A program made the translations under genes and the position numbers. From Candidatus Poseidoniaceae archaeon (GTDB lineage Archaea > Thermoplasmatota > Poseidoniia > Poseidoniales > Poseidoniaceae), in assembly GCA_949373095.1 (NCBI GenBank), contig CASIBY010000013.1, forward strand, positions 1 through 48,498: a stretch of 48,498 nucleotides of DNA, in the 5' to 3' direction. The notes below the pieces were generated by a model. That model searched no databases and had not been told where the DNA came from. It worked only from the letters and a program-made list of their open reading frames with translations. Positions 8,579 to 17,276 of the stretch are shown here, one piece after another; positions within the stretch are counted from its first letter, which is position 1, and the number at the start of each line of letters is the position of its first letter.

Positions 8579-9412
8579 TCAAATGATACGGCCGCGAAGA
8601 CCGTAACGAATCAGACCTTCTTGGGCATAAATACGGCGGACGACCAACTCCACAGAATCACCAATCTTGATCTCATTTTCCTCATCGTCCACCATCAGAA
8701 AAACGCCTTTAGGGCCATCTTCAAGGTCCAATAAAACAGTGGTCAACCCACCGAGCAAGGGTGCCCTCAGAGAGAATTCTGAAGGTGCACCTGCTGCTGA
8801 AAGTTTCGTCCAGCTTGCAACATTCCCAACAGGTGTGAGAGAAACTCTTCCGTCTTCACGTAATCCCTTTTCGTTCAACTGACGAGGAGGCCAAACCAAA
8901 AGTTCTCCAAATTGTTGACCGGACAAAGCCATCCGAGCAACTCCTCCTTCGATGTACTGTGAACTTGAAACATAAGCCCCTTGACTAACATGGCCGTCTT
9001 GGAGTTCCTTTTCCCAAGCGTTAGCAATGGCCATGTAAAAGTCGTCATCTACCTCAACATAGGTCTCCAGTTCAGGAAGTTCGATTTGAACATCACGTTG
9101 GATAAGAACAACAGTCGCGTCATCTCCAATGAGCAGATCCCATTTACAGGAATCATATGTCACTTCATCGGCCATATCTACACCTGTAGCCATCGTGAAT
9201 ATTGAACCATTAACGCCTTCCGCCAATGAGACACATTCAATCGCTTCACCTAGTGAAATCCGATGTTGAAGGGCAGCGATGGCTAGCGTAGTATGATCGC
9301 TATCAGCGCCAAAAACACGTGCTCCATCTCTAGTGAACGGAGATTGAATCAAAGTATATGTTTCATCCCAAGCAAGGAGGTATCCTTTCCATACATCGGT
9401 ACCTGAGATCAT
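8579..9412 (-). CDS. DUF35-type OB-fold protein with extended N-terminus (thiolase partner)
   Basis: A 277-residue protein whose last ~130 residues match the DUF35 (ChsH2-like) fold. The region 'VGNVASWTKLS' to 'VLLDLEDGPKGVFLMV' and 'IKIGDSVELVVRRIYAQEGL' is its OB-fold. In archaea DUF35 proteins form complexes with acetoacetyl-CoA thiolase and HMG-CoA synthase and channel acetoacetyl-CoA into the mevalonate pathway. The rubredoxin-like ribbon expected before the OB-fold is recognisable by 'VWPPRQL' but has lost its cysteines. The first ~150 residues are extra and faintly recall HMG-CoA synthase-like sequences ('ADSDHTTLAIAALQ'). The start ATG overlaps the thiolase stop by 4 bases, so the pair is an operon. 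Confidence 0.68.
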   Translation of the reverse strand: MISGTDVWKGYLLAWDETYTLIQSPFTRDGARVFGADSDHTTLAIAALQHRISLGEAIECVSLAEGVNGSIFTMATGVDMADEVTYDSCKWDLLIGDDATVVLIQRDVQIELPELETYVEVDDDFYMAIANAWEKELQDGHVSQGAYVSSSQYIEGGVARMALSGQQFGELLVWPPRQLNEKGLREDGRVSLTPVGNVASWTKLSAAGAPSEFSLRAPLLGGLTTVLLDLEDGPKGVFLMVDDEENEIKIGDSVELVVRRIYAQEGLIRYGLRGRII

Positions 9413-10591
9413 TGCCGTTCCCTCCCTAATACATGGACTGCGCAGGTTGCACCTGACCCACCTACATTGTGGGTTAGTGCTGTTTCAGCATCGCGAACTT
9501 GCCGGCCGTCTAGCAACTTCCCCCCTCAATTGCTTGAAGACTTCAACGATTTGCCCCGTTCCAGTAGCCCCGAGAGGGTGGCCTTTAGATTTCAGACCGC
9601 CGCTAGAATTGATGGTCACGTCGCCTTGGTTCAGCACACCTCGACCCTCTCTTGCGAATGCATCCCACCCTCTCCCCGCTGGGCGAAATCCTAAGATCTT
9701 CGGTCGCCATCAGCTCAGCGATTGTGAAAGCAGTCATGAACCTCAGCAAGGTCGATGTCTCTGGGCGTAATTCCGCTCTGCTGATATGCTCGTCTTTGAT
9801 GCTTCTGCTGTGGCCTTGAGTTGGGTGATCGAAGGCCGGTCGTGCAAGAGCGAGCCGGTCCGAAGCAGCACCAGAGCCGCGAACCCAAACCGGCGTGTCG
9901 GTGAACTGCTTGAACCACATGGTCTGCCGCCAAGATTACGCAGGAAGCCCCGTCGGAGGTAGGGCAGCAATCGTACAGCGTCAACGGATCTGCCACCATA
10001 AAGCCGCCTGCAGCCTTCTCGAACGAAACCTGCTTTTGGATGTGAGCGAGGGGGTTCATGGCCCCATGCGCAGTGGTTTTTAACGCTGATGTGAACCAAA
10101 TCATCGTGGTTGGAATCGAATTCATGGAAGTGACGGCGAGCCATCAAAGCATAGGTGCCGGGGAACGTAAGACCAGCAAGACGTTCCCATTCCGTATCGC
10201 CAGAAACCCCGAGCCAGAATCGTTTTCGTTCAGGGGTTAAATCGTTCATTTTTTCGATACCACCAGCCACAACGACATCGGCTTGTCCGGACTTGATGGC
10301 CATCCAAGCGTCACGGAATGCGAACCCCGAAGAGGCGCAAGCATTCTCAACACGGCGAACGGGTACGCCATCCATTGCTGAGTGCTCGGTAAGGAGAGCC
10401 GCAGTATTTCCCAGTTGAGAACCCCCAAAAGCAATACTCCCAATAAATGCCTCATCAATTTGTGAAGGAGAAAAATCTCCGTCTACGCTCTGAAAAGCAT
10501 TCAATGCAGCCTCAGCCCACATTCCTTTGAGCCCGAGTGAGTGATTTCCAAATTTTGTCTGACCGGCACCGACTACCGCAACATCAACCAT
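9409..10591 (-). CDS. Acetyl-CoA acetyltransferase (archaeal thiolase), frame broken in this sequence
   Basis: Non-decarboxylating thiolase of the archaeal/SCP2 type that should condense two acetyl-CoA, the first step of mevalonate synthesis. From ATG 10591 the frame gives 'MVDVAVVGAGQTKFGNHSLG', then the active-site Cys context 'VENACASSGFAFRDAW' and 'VVVAGGIEKMND'. It breaks near 10072, and the rest of the protein is found by hopping between all three frames: 'AHGAMNPLAHIQKQVSFE', 'FKQFTDTPVWVRGSGAASD', 'HDRPSITQLKATAEASKT', 'SGITPRDIDLAEVHDCF', 'TIAELMATEDL', 'SSGGLKSKGHPLGATGTGQ', 'DAETALTHNVGGSGATCAVH'. At least seven single-base shifts are needed. Total span fits a normal ~390-residue enzyme. 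All catalytic blocks survive, so sequence error seems likelier than decay. Confidence 0.75.
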
Positions 10592-10707
10592 AAACGAGCG
10601 GAAAGGGTGGCGGCATTTCATACACTCGCTGCAAGATAACGAGATTTCTAAGTTCTGTATTTGTGTTGGTTCCTTGCCCGCAGGGTTCTTGAACAGGTCT
10701 CACCCGC

Positions 10708-11412
10708 ATGTACAATATGCTACGCCAATGCCGAACCCATGGACACTTCTCCGGAACCAACTGCCCCGTCTGTAACGAGGAAGGAAAATTCATCATGAGC
10801 GACAAGGAATCCAATTCGCTAGGTCGCATTCTAGCCCTCGTTTTGCGCCACGCTCCAGAAAAGTTCAACGTTGAAATGGACATCAACGGGTGGGTGAACG
10901 CCCGGGAACTTTCCGAAGCCATTGGAAAGCAACGTCGCCATTATCACTGGTTGCGAGCCTGGCACTTTGAAGCCATCTCCAACGCAGATGACAAAGGACG
11001 CTACCAAGTCGAGAACGGCATGATCCGTGCGACCTATGCCCACTCGATTGAAATTGACCTGGACCTTCCTACAGATGAGATTCCCGAAGGACTCTATTTC
11101 CCATGCTCTCCAGATGACATCGCCACATTGCTTGAATTTGGTCTCACCGCTGGTGACCGCAAGAACGTCCACCTTTCACGCACCATTCCTAACGCAATGG
11201 AAGCAGGACACGTCCACATCCACCGCCCAGCGATTCTTGAAGTTGATACTTCGCGAGCCATTGCAGATGGACACACCATTTACCGCGCGGGGAAAACAGT
11301 ATTCCTCACCGACGAAGTGCCCGGAGAATACCTTTACCAGGTCGAGCCAGATGACCCACTGCTCCTCGAAATCGTTGCTCAATGGGAGCAAGAAGAAGCA
11401 GAAGAAGAGTGA
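10708..11412 (+). CDS. kptA: RNA 2'-phosphotransferase Tpt1/KptA with N-terminal zinc finger
   Basis: A 234-residue Tpt1/KptA family enzyme. It would move an RNA 2'-phosphate to NAD+, giving ADP-ribose cyclic phosphate. Family blocks are 'LGRILALVLRHAPEKFNVEMD' near the N-terminus, 'GWVNARELSEAI', 'LYFPCSPDDIATLLEFGLTA', 'RKNVHLSRTIPNAMEAG' and 'YRAGKTVFLTDEVPGEYLYQV'. Before the catalytic part is a compact metal site (C8, H11 or H13, C19, C22), as in several archaeal members. Archaeal tRNA splicing is not known to leave 2'-phosphates, so the physiological substrate is uncertain. The gene is divergent from the thiolase. Confidence 0.88.
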   Translation: MYNMLRQCRTHGHFSGTNCPVCNEEGKFIMSDKESNSLGRILALVLRHAPEKFNVEMDINGWVNARELSEAIGKQRRHYHWLRAWHFEAISNADDKGRYQVENGMIRATYAHSIEIDLDLPTDEIPEGLYFPCSPDDIATLLEFGLTAGDRKNVHLSRTIPNAMEAGHVHIHRPAILEVDTSRAIADGHTIYRAGKTVFLTDEVPGEYLYQVEPDDPLLLEIVAQWEQEEAEEE

Positions 11413-11413
11413 A

Positions 11414-11752
11414 TCACTTCTTTTCTTGACCGCAAGCCGGACAGAAATTAAGGTCGTTCTCAAGAACCGTATTGCATGAACTGCAATGTGAATGGCCAGT
11501 CATTAATGCCTCTACCTTGAAAGGAGCAGGTGTCTTTTGTTCCAATGCTTCTTTGTCAACAAGTAGGATAGGATCGATACCGTGACGTTGGAGTTCTGCA
11601 ACTCTATTTTTGTAAATAATGGCTTCTTGTAGAGCGGATTCCAACTGCCATAGCCTGTTCTCTCGCTCCTCGCTATCCGCAATCGTGCGAGCCTCTTCGA
11701 TACAGACTTGCAAGTGTCGCATGAATTCGTCAACATTCGGTTCGTCCGCCAT
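11414..11752 (-). CDS. Small coiled-coil protein with C-terminal zinc ribbon
   Basis: About 112 residues from ATG 11752 (an in-frame ATG at 11779 is also possible). The first two thirds are charged helix with coiled-coil character ('IEEARTIADSEERENRLWQL'). The end is a zinc ribbon with CxxC pairs 'HCSSCNTVL' and 'FCPACGQ'. No family recognised. It may be a regulator or adaptor, but no function is proposed. Its 3' end nearly touches KptA tail to tail, and its 5' end faces isopentenyl phosphate kinase across 90 bases. Confidence 0.65.
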   Translation of the reverse strand: MADEPNVDEFMRHLQVCIEEARTIADSEERENRLWQLESALQEAIIYKNRVAELQRHGIDPILLVDKEALEQKTPAPFKVEALMTGHSHCSSCNTVLENDLNFCPACGQEKK

Positions 11753-11842
11753 GTCTTTGGCTCGTCCGCCTTGCCTCATGAATGCTTGGAATCATCTGCA
11801 AACATGCGGTACGCTCATTGCGCAAGAAATGCTCCATCAACT

Positions 11843-12676
11843 ATGCGAGAGCGTGTAGTCATCAAGTGGGGCGGTGGACTCATCACGAAGAAAGACGTTC
11901 TCAAGCAACCTCGGTTAGATGTCATAGGAAGTTTGGCGGATCAAATACTAGAATGTAATTTACTCGGAATTGATGTCATTCTTGTCCATGGGGCTGGTTC
12001 CTTTGGCCATCTTAAAGCAAAAGAATACCGTCTGGCGGAGGGACGACTCAATCCCTCGGATTCCAGTACCTTAGGTCCAATGACCCAAGATGAAGCTATT
12101 GTGGAGGTTCGAAAGGACATGCTGGAACTTAACAAGCATATCATGGAAGCCTTAACAAAACGAGACATTTCAGCCGTATCTCTACCACCTCACCAGTGGG
12201 CCAATGAGACAGGAGCAGACTTCAAGGGTTCTCTTGAGCATTTTATTCATGCACCAAAAGGAATTACCATGGTCACCTTTGGCGATGTTGTTTCATGCGA
12301 AGGAGACAAGGAATTCGGAATTCTTTCTGGAGATGACCTTGTTGCGAGAATTGCCGTTGAAGTACCCCATGTTAAACGGCTTATTTTTGCAATAGGAGGA
12401 GTTGATGGAGTGTTGGCTGTCCCGCCAATGCAAGCTGGCCCAGACGATCTCATCGAGGTACTTACAACGGAACATGTATTTGATGGAGAACACGAATCGG
12501 CCATTGACGTAACGGGTGGAATTGGCCTTAAAGTTGACAGAGGATTCTATGTTGCCGAATACGGGATTGACGTCACCATGGTCAACGGTGGCCATCCATC
12601 GCGAGTTTTGGACGCTTGTTTAGGTCGTGTCGTTAGAGGTACAAAATTACACCCCTCGTCATCAATTTCCAAATAA
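11843..12676 (+). CDS. Isopentenyl phosphate kinase
   Basis: Amino-acid-kinase-fold enzyme of 277 residues that phosphorylates isopentenyl phosphate to IPP in archaeal variants of the mevalonate pathway. Diagnostic features are the N-terminal 'VVIKWGGGLITKK' and 'VILVHGAGSFGHLKAKEY', in which the His of HGAGSFGH is the IPK-specific substrate-binding residue. Also seen are 'VTFGDVVSCEGDKEFGILSGDDL', read here as the nucleotide-site region, and 'DVTGGIGLKV' near the C-terminus. The frame is open to 11708, but homology begins at the ATG at 11843. The next gene in the same direction is the IDI-prenyltransferase fusion, 52 bases on, so the two probably act in sequence. Confidence 0.92.
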   Translation: MRERVVIKWGGGLITKKDVLKQPRLDVIGSLADQILECNLLGIDVILVHGAGSFGHLKAKEYRLAEGRLNPSDSSTLGPMTQDEAIVEVRKDMLELNKHIMEALTKRDISAVSLPPHQWANETGADFKGSLEHFIHAPKGITMVTFGDVVSCEGDKEFGILSGDDLVARIAVEVPHVKRLIFAIGGVDGVLAVPPMQAGPDDLIEVLTTEHVFDGEHESAIDVTGGIGLKVDRGFYVAEYGIDVTMVNGGHPSRVLDACLGRVVRGTKLHPSSSISK

Positions 12677-12728
12677 CATTAGAGAACTCTTCATGTAGCG
12701 ACCGCGCTCACCATGGGTGGGGACTGAC

Positions 12729-14480
12729 ATGACTGGCTACGGTATTGATGATGTCCCCTCTCTTACCTTGGATGATGTCCAACGAAAAAACTTAGTTTCG
12801 GAAGACCGGACCCAGGCTGAGTTGATGGCGGAAGCTGTCATTCAGGTCTCAGAAAACGATCACGTCATCGGCCCTATCTCAAAATTGGAATCACATTCTG
12901 GTGCTGGTGAATACCATCGGGCGTTTAGCGTTCTTCTCTTCAATTCCAACAATGAATTATTGCTTCAGCGGCGTTCAATGGACAAAGTAACGTTCCCGGG
13001 CGTATGGGCTAATTCATGTTGTTCTCACCCGCTTCACAGCGAAGAGGAACTTGACGAGAAAAACGCAATTGGTGTCAAGCGTGCTGCAATACGCAAGTTA
13101 GAACAAGAGTTAGGGATCTCCCCAGAATCCATTTCTATCGATGATTTTGTATTCATGACGAAGATGCGATATTCATCCCGTATGAATCAAGAATGGATCG
13201 AGCGTGAATTGGACCATATCTTAGTCATACAAGCCGATGTAGAAGTCAGTCAGAACACCAATGAGGTTTCTGAAGTTATGTGGGTTAACCAAGACCAACT
13301 CGAAATGATGCTCCTTGAAGAGCGTGCAGGAGAAGAAGCTGTTGCGCCGTGGTTCCGTTGTATTGCCGCACGAGTCATGAACTCAAATTGGTGGGCTGCA
13401 ATCGGAGATAAGACCGAACTTGAAGCTTTGAGCGACGACCTCATCCATGACATGGGTGATGTGAGCCACATGCTACCTAATGCGATTGGAGCAGACCTTA
13501 TCACATCAATTAAGGAAGTGAAACCACTTGTTGAACAACGTATTGAATCCAGTTTGCGTGCATCACGCCACCCACGCCTTGCTGATGCTATGATGCATCT
13601 AATTGAAGGAGGTGGAAAGCGGATGCGAGCCACACTACCATGGTTAGTGGCCAAGGCCGTAGGAGACACACATTCAGGGCTCCTTGATATCGGTGCAGCC
13701 ATTGAAACGGTCCACAACTTTACCCTCGTACACGATGACATCATGGATGATGATGAGGTTCGCCGTGGTCGAAATGCTGTTCACATTGAATATGATATGC
13801 CCACTGCAATAAACGCAGGTGATGCAATGCTTGCTATTGCATTTGAGCGATTGGTTCAAGCAGAAAATTTGGAACCACATGATGTCGCCCCACTGGTGAA
13901 CAGAATTGCCTGGATGGTCCGACGTGTTAGCGAAGGGCAGCAACTTGACATTGAATTTGAAGATCGTCTCAATGTTTCCGAAGAGGATTATTTAGAAATG
14001 ATTGAAGGGAAAACTGCTGTCATGTTCCTCGCCTGTGCAGAAATCGGAGCCCGTGTTTCTGGGGCTGATGATGAGGTGATTCAACTGATGGCTCAATGGG
14101 GGCTATCTGTAGGATTATGTTTCCAATTAATGGATGACTTGATTGATGTACTCTCCGATTCAGCCACACTAGGTAAGCCCGCAGGTTCGGATGTTGCTCA
14201 AGGTAAGCGAACGCTGATGGTGATTCACGCCCTTCAACAACCAGATTCCGAGGCTAAGGAAATTCTACTAAAGGTGTTGGGTAAAGGTGAAGATGTTGCT
14301 CCTGAAGATTTGCAAGCAGGACTCAAGGCTCTCGAAGATTTGGGCTCAATAGCATATGCACGTGAAAAAGCTGTGGCGTATCATGCAGAAGCACACGAGT
14401 GTCTTGATCGGTTAGGGGACGGCCCGGCGATGGTCGCTCTCAGAGAGCTTACGGACTTCCAACTTGCTCGGATTCATTGA
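12729..14480 (+). CDS. Fusion: type 1 IPP isomerase (Nudix) + geranylgeranyl/farnesyl diphosphate synthase
   Basis: One 583-residue protein joins two consecutive lipid-pathway enzymes. Residues about 1-215 are a type 1 isopentenyl diphosphate isomerase: 'FNSNNELLLQRRSMDKVTFP', 'VWANSCCSHPL' with the catalytic Cys, and Glu-rich 'RAAIRKLEQELGI'. Residues about 240-583 are a trans-prenyl diphosphate synthase with the first Asp-rich motif in 'LVHDDIMDDDEVRRGR' and the second in 'FQLMDDLIDVL', plus 'GGGKRMRATLPWLVAKAV'. Product length (C15 or C20) is not certain, but archaeal lipids need C20. ATG 12729 is chosen over GTG 12717 because a GGTGGGG lies just upstream. The 3' end overlaps the MOSC gene by 32 bases, tail to tail. 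Confidence 0.93.
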   Translation: MTGYGIDDVPSLTLDDVQRKNLVSEDRTQAELMAEAVIQVSENDHVIGPISKLESHSGAGEYHRAFSVLLFNSNNELLLQRRSMDKVTFPGVWANSCCSHPLHSEEELDEKNAIGVKRAAIRKLEQELGISPESISIDDFVFMTKMRYSSRMNQEWIERELDHILVIQADVEVSQNTNEVSEVMWVNQDQLEMMLLEERAGEEAVAPWFRCIAARVMNSNWWAAIGDKTELEALSDDLIHDMGDVSHMLPNAIGADLITSIKEVKPLVEQRIESSLRASRHPRLADAMMHLIEGGGKRMRATLPWLVAKAVGDTHSGLLDIGAAIETVHNFTLVHDDIMDDDEVRRGRNAVHIEYDMPTAINAGDAMLAIAFERLVQAENLEPHDVAPLVNRIAWMVRRVSEGQQLDIEFEDRLNVSEEDYLEMIEGKTAVMFLACAEIGARVSGADDEVIQLMAQWGLSVGLCFQLMDDLIDVLSDSATLGKPAGSDVAQGKRTLMVIHALQQPDSEAKEILLKVLGKGEDVAPEDLQAGLKALEDLGSIAYAREKAVAYHAEAHECLDRLGDGPAMVALRELTDFQLARIH

Positions 14481-14937
14481 GGATTGAAACAGATTGGCCC
14501 GTCTCTACTTTACCTGCTTTCATAACAGATGCATACCAACGCGTTTGACTAGCGTCTCGTTTGTGGCTGAGCGCACTAAAGCCTTCATTGAGGAATGATG
14601 CCTTGATGGTCTTGCAAGGTGGAGCAGGACCAGTTATCTGCAAAGTTACTGAACCAAAGTCCAATATCACACCGGTAGTGAAAGAATTTGCCTCTAAACC
14701 CTGGATTAGAATATTTTCTCCAGTGGAACCAGGACCGATAGGATGGCCTTCTGAAATTAATCTTGTCAAAACAGAATCAAGTAACAAACATACTGCTCTT
14801 GTTGGTCCACCATGATGCTTGAGATCGTTTTGGCGGTCCCCGATACATCCGGTATTAGTAACCACTAGTGTTTCCACTGGATGTTTTGGAACTCCTCCGT
14901 TAGGGTTGACAAATAACCCAAGAATTCTGGGTTCCAT
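14449..14937 (-). CDS. MOSC domain protein
   Basis: A 162-residue stand-alone MOSC (molybdenum cofactor sulfurase C-terminal) domain, similar in size and layout to YiiM-like proteins. Visible are 'NTGCIGDRQNDLKHHGGPTRAV' early on, 'GSTGENILIQGL', and the conserved Cys of 'LQITGPAPPCKTI'. Such proteins bind Moco or help detoxify N-hydroxylated compounds; the actual role here is unknown. It begins 10 bases after the EF-2 stop on the same strand with a GAGGT upstream, so it may be co-transcribed with EF-2. Confidence 0.82.
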   Translation of the reverse strand: MEPRILGLFVNPNGGVPKHPVETLVVTNTGCIGDRQNDLKHHGGPTRAVCLLLDSVLTRLISEGHPIGPGSTGENILIQGLEANSFTTGVILDFGSVTLQITGPAPPCKTIKASFLNEGFSALSHKRDASQTRWYASVMKAGKVETGQSVSILNESEQVGSP

Positions 14938-14947
14938 AGGGTCAACC

Positions 14948-17161
14948 TCAGTCGGAATAGTAAGATTCGGGGTTAGGTTCGGGCTTCAGGCCCTTACGCT
15001 GACGAATTTCTCCAACTACCTTGTCGAAGAGTTGAGGTGGTAGAATCTCGAAACCTAGATTTTCAGTGTTCCAAACAGCTCGTCCTTGAGAAGCAGCACG
15101 AATGTCGTTTGAGAAACCGAAAGTTTCTGCAATTGGAATGACACCGACAACGGTCGTAACGTTCACCTTCAGAAGGCATGTCTTCGATGATACCACGGCG
15201 GGTTGTGACTTCACGAGTTACTTGACCAAGCCAGTCGTTTGGAACGTGAAATGAATGCCTTCTGCATAGGTTCCAGAATTACTGTGCGAGCACGCATCAT
15301 AGCACCCTTGATTCCATTACGGACTGCGGGGATGGTTTGAGCAGGTCCACGGTGAATTGCATCTTCGTGCAGTTTAGCATCAACTAGACGAACGATACAT
15401 TCCTTGACTGGTTCATCAGCAACTGGTCCCTTTACACATACTTCATTGAATGCTTCAATGATCAAGTTCACGAGTCTCGTGGAGGTCCTTGAATACCCTT
15501 GGTATCATTCACTAGGACGTTGGTTCCCTTGATTGCGTAAATCTTTCGCATCGTATCCTTGTTCCATTCCAAGTTCTCCGAATTTGTTTCCGGTTTCCTT
15601 AGCATCTCCGGAGCGGACAGGACCGTCTCCGAGGTCCCCTGAACGGAGTGCAGCGACGACCTCTTCAGGAAGTGGCTTCAATTTCAAAGAAGAATCGGTT
15701 GTGACGGTTTGGTGATTTACCTTCAAACGAATGTCCACTGCTGCTGCCTTCGATACCTTCACGGTAAACAACGATTGGAGGACTTACCTTGACCTTGATA
15801 TTTTGTTCTTCTTCAATACGGTATACTGTAATCTCCAAGTGGAGTTCACCCATTCCAGCGAGAAGAGCCTCACCTGTTTCTTGGTTGGTAGTAACTTGAA
15901 GTGAAGCATCAGCCTTTGCAAGAGAACGTAGTGCATCGATGAACTTTGGAAGGTCCTTCATGCTCTTTGGTTCAACAGCAACTGTAACCACAGGGTCTGA
16001 GTAGTGACGGATTGCTTCGAAAGGAACGAAGTCCTTGTCACGTGAAAGTGTAACACCAGCGGCTGCTGAGCGAATACCAGTAACTGCTGCAATGTTTCCA
16101 GCAACAACCTTAGGTACAGTGATTCGGTCCCCTCCGACCATCATTGAAACTTGTTGCACACGCTCTGCCTTTGCAGCACCGATTGCGAATACGGATTCAC
16201 CTTGGTGAATGGAACCTGAGTAAATACGTCCGACAGCAACTTCCCCTGCGTGAGGGTCCATCCAAATCTTGGTGATCATCATTGCAAGTTCTGCATCAGG
16301 GTCACATGTGACCATAGCCTTTCCAATTTCCGATTCAAGGTCACCGTTCCAAATGTTAGGGATACGGTATGGTTGAGCTTCTACGGGACCGGGGAGTTTG
16401 GTAACAGCCATGTCAAGAAGAACTTCGTGGACTGGAGCTTTCTCAGCCAAAGTTTTCTGGTCTTCGTTGTTGCAGTATTCAAAGATTTCAGTCATGGATA
16501 CACCAGACTTCTTCATGTATGGAATGGTAATTCCCCAGTTGTGGTAAGCTGAACCGAATGCAACAGTTCCATCCATAACGCTGACTTGCCATGTCTTTCT
16601 TAATCTCTTCAGGAGCGAATTGGCGAATGAGTTTGTTAACCTTGATGATAGTTTCTTCAAAACGCTTCAACATGTCTTCAGGAGTAACCTTTAGTTCGTT
16701 GATTAGTCGATCTACTTTGTTGATGAAAAGAACTGGCTTTACCTTCTCCTTCAACGCTTGGCGAACAACAGTCTCTGTTTGAGGCATTGGCCCTTCAACA
16801 GCACAAGCAAGGATAAAACATCCGTCAACAGCTCGCATAGCACGGGTAACGTCTCCACCAAAGTCAACGTGACCAGGTGTGTCAATGAGGTTGATTAGGA
16901 AATCAGTTCCATCAACCTGTGAACCATAGAAGCAGAAGCTGCGTTGATGGTAATTCCACGAGCTGATTCTTGGTCGTCAAAGTCCAAAACACGGGCAGCA
17001 CCAGCAAGTTCGTTTGACATCATACCGGCACCGGCAATGAGGTTGTCTGAAAGTGTTGTCTTTCCGTGGTCGATGTGTGCAGCGATGCACAAGTTTCGAA
17101 TTTGAGGAAGGATATGCATGACCTCTGTGGCCTTCTTGATGTTGTCTTCTTTGCGTCCCAT
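14948..17161 (-). CDS. fusA: Translation elongation factor EF-2, frame broken in this sequence
   Basis: Archaeal EF-2 GTPase that moves tRNAs and mRNA through the ribosome. From ATG 17161 it starts '[16 protein letters not shown]', then the G1 motif '[17 protein letters not shown]' and '[12 protein letters not shown]'. Frame shifts follow near 16922, 16590, 15676, 15548, 15490, 15465, 15243 and 15170, alternating between frames. Each piece is faithful EF-2: '[13 protein letters not shown]', '[14 protein letters not shown]', '[17 protein letters not shown]', '[15 protein letters not shown]', the diphthamide-His context '[15 protein letters not shown]', and '[18 protein letters not shown]'. The total span is exactly 2214 bases (738 codons), normal for aEF-2. 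Both extra and missing bases occur. The gene is essential, so consensus errors are the likely cause. Confidence 0.88.
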
Positions 17162-17204
17162 GGTTACCACCGTGTTCTCGTTACTTCGTCCCACCGAAAA
17201 GGGG

Positions 17205-17213
17205 TTCTTAAGT
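17205..17213 (-). promoter_or_regulatory. TATA-like box upstream of EF-2
   Basis: On the minus strand ACTTAAGAA lies about 45 bases before the EF-2 ATG, with GGTGG close to the start codon. EF-2 may thus have its own promoter, separate from the uS12-uS7 promoter, consistent with the unrelated membrane gene lying in between. Confidence 0.3.
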
Positions 17214-17276
17214 GACTCGCAGTGTTTCACATCAAGATGACCTTTGAAGTGGGTCAGATTTGAGAGAAGTTCTCCC

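Noticed and set aside
9447-9770. Plus-strand open frame of 107 codons
   Set aside because: Antisense to the thiolase C-terminal half, whose conserved blocks are all on the minus strand.
14948-17161. Programmed frameshifting in EF-2
   Set aside because: Eight or more shifts in one gene with no slippery sites, in both directions, cannot be a decoding programme.
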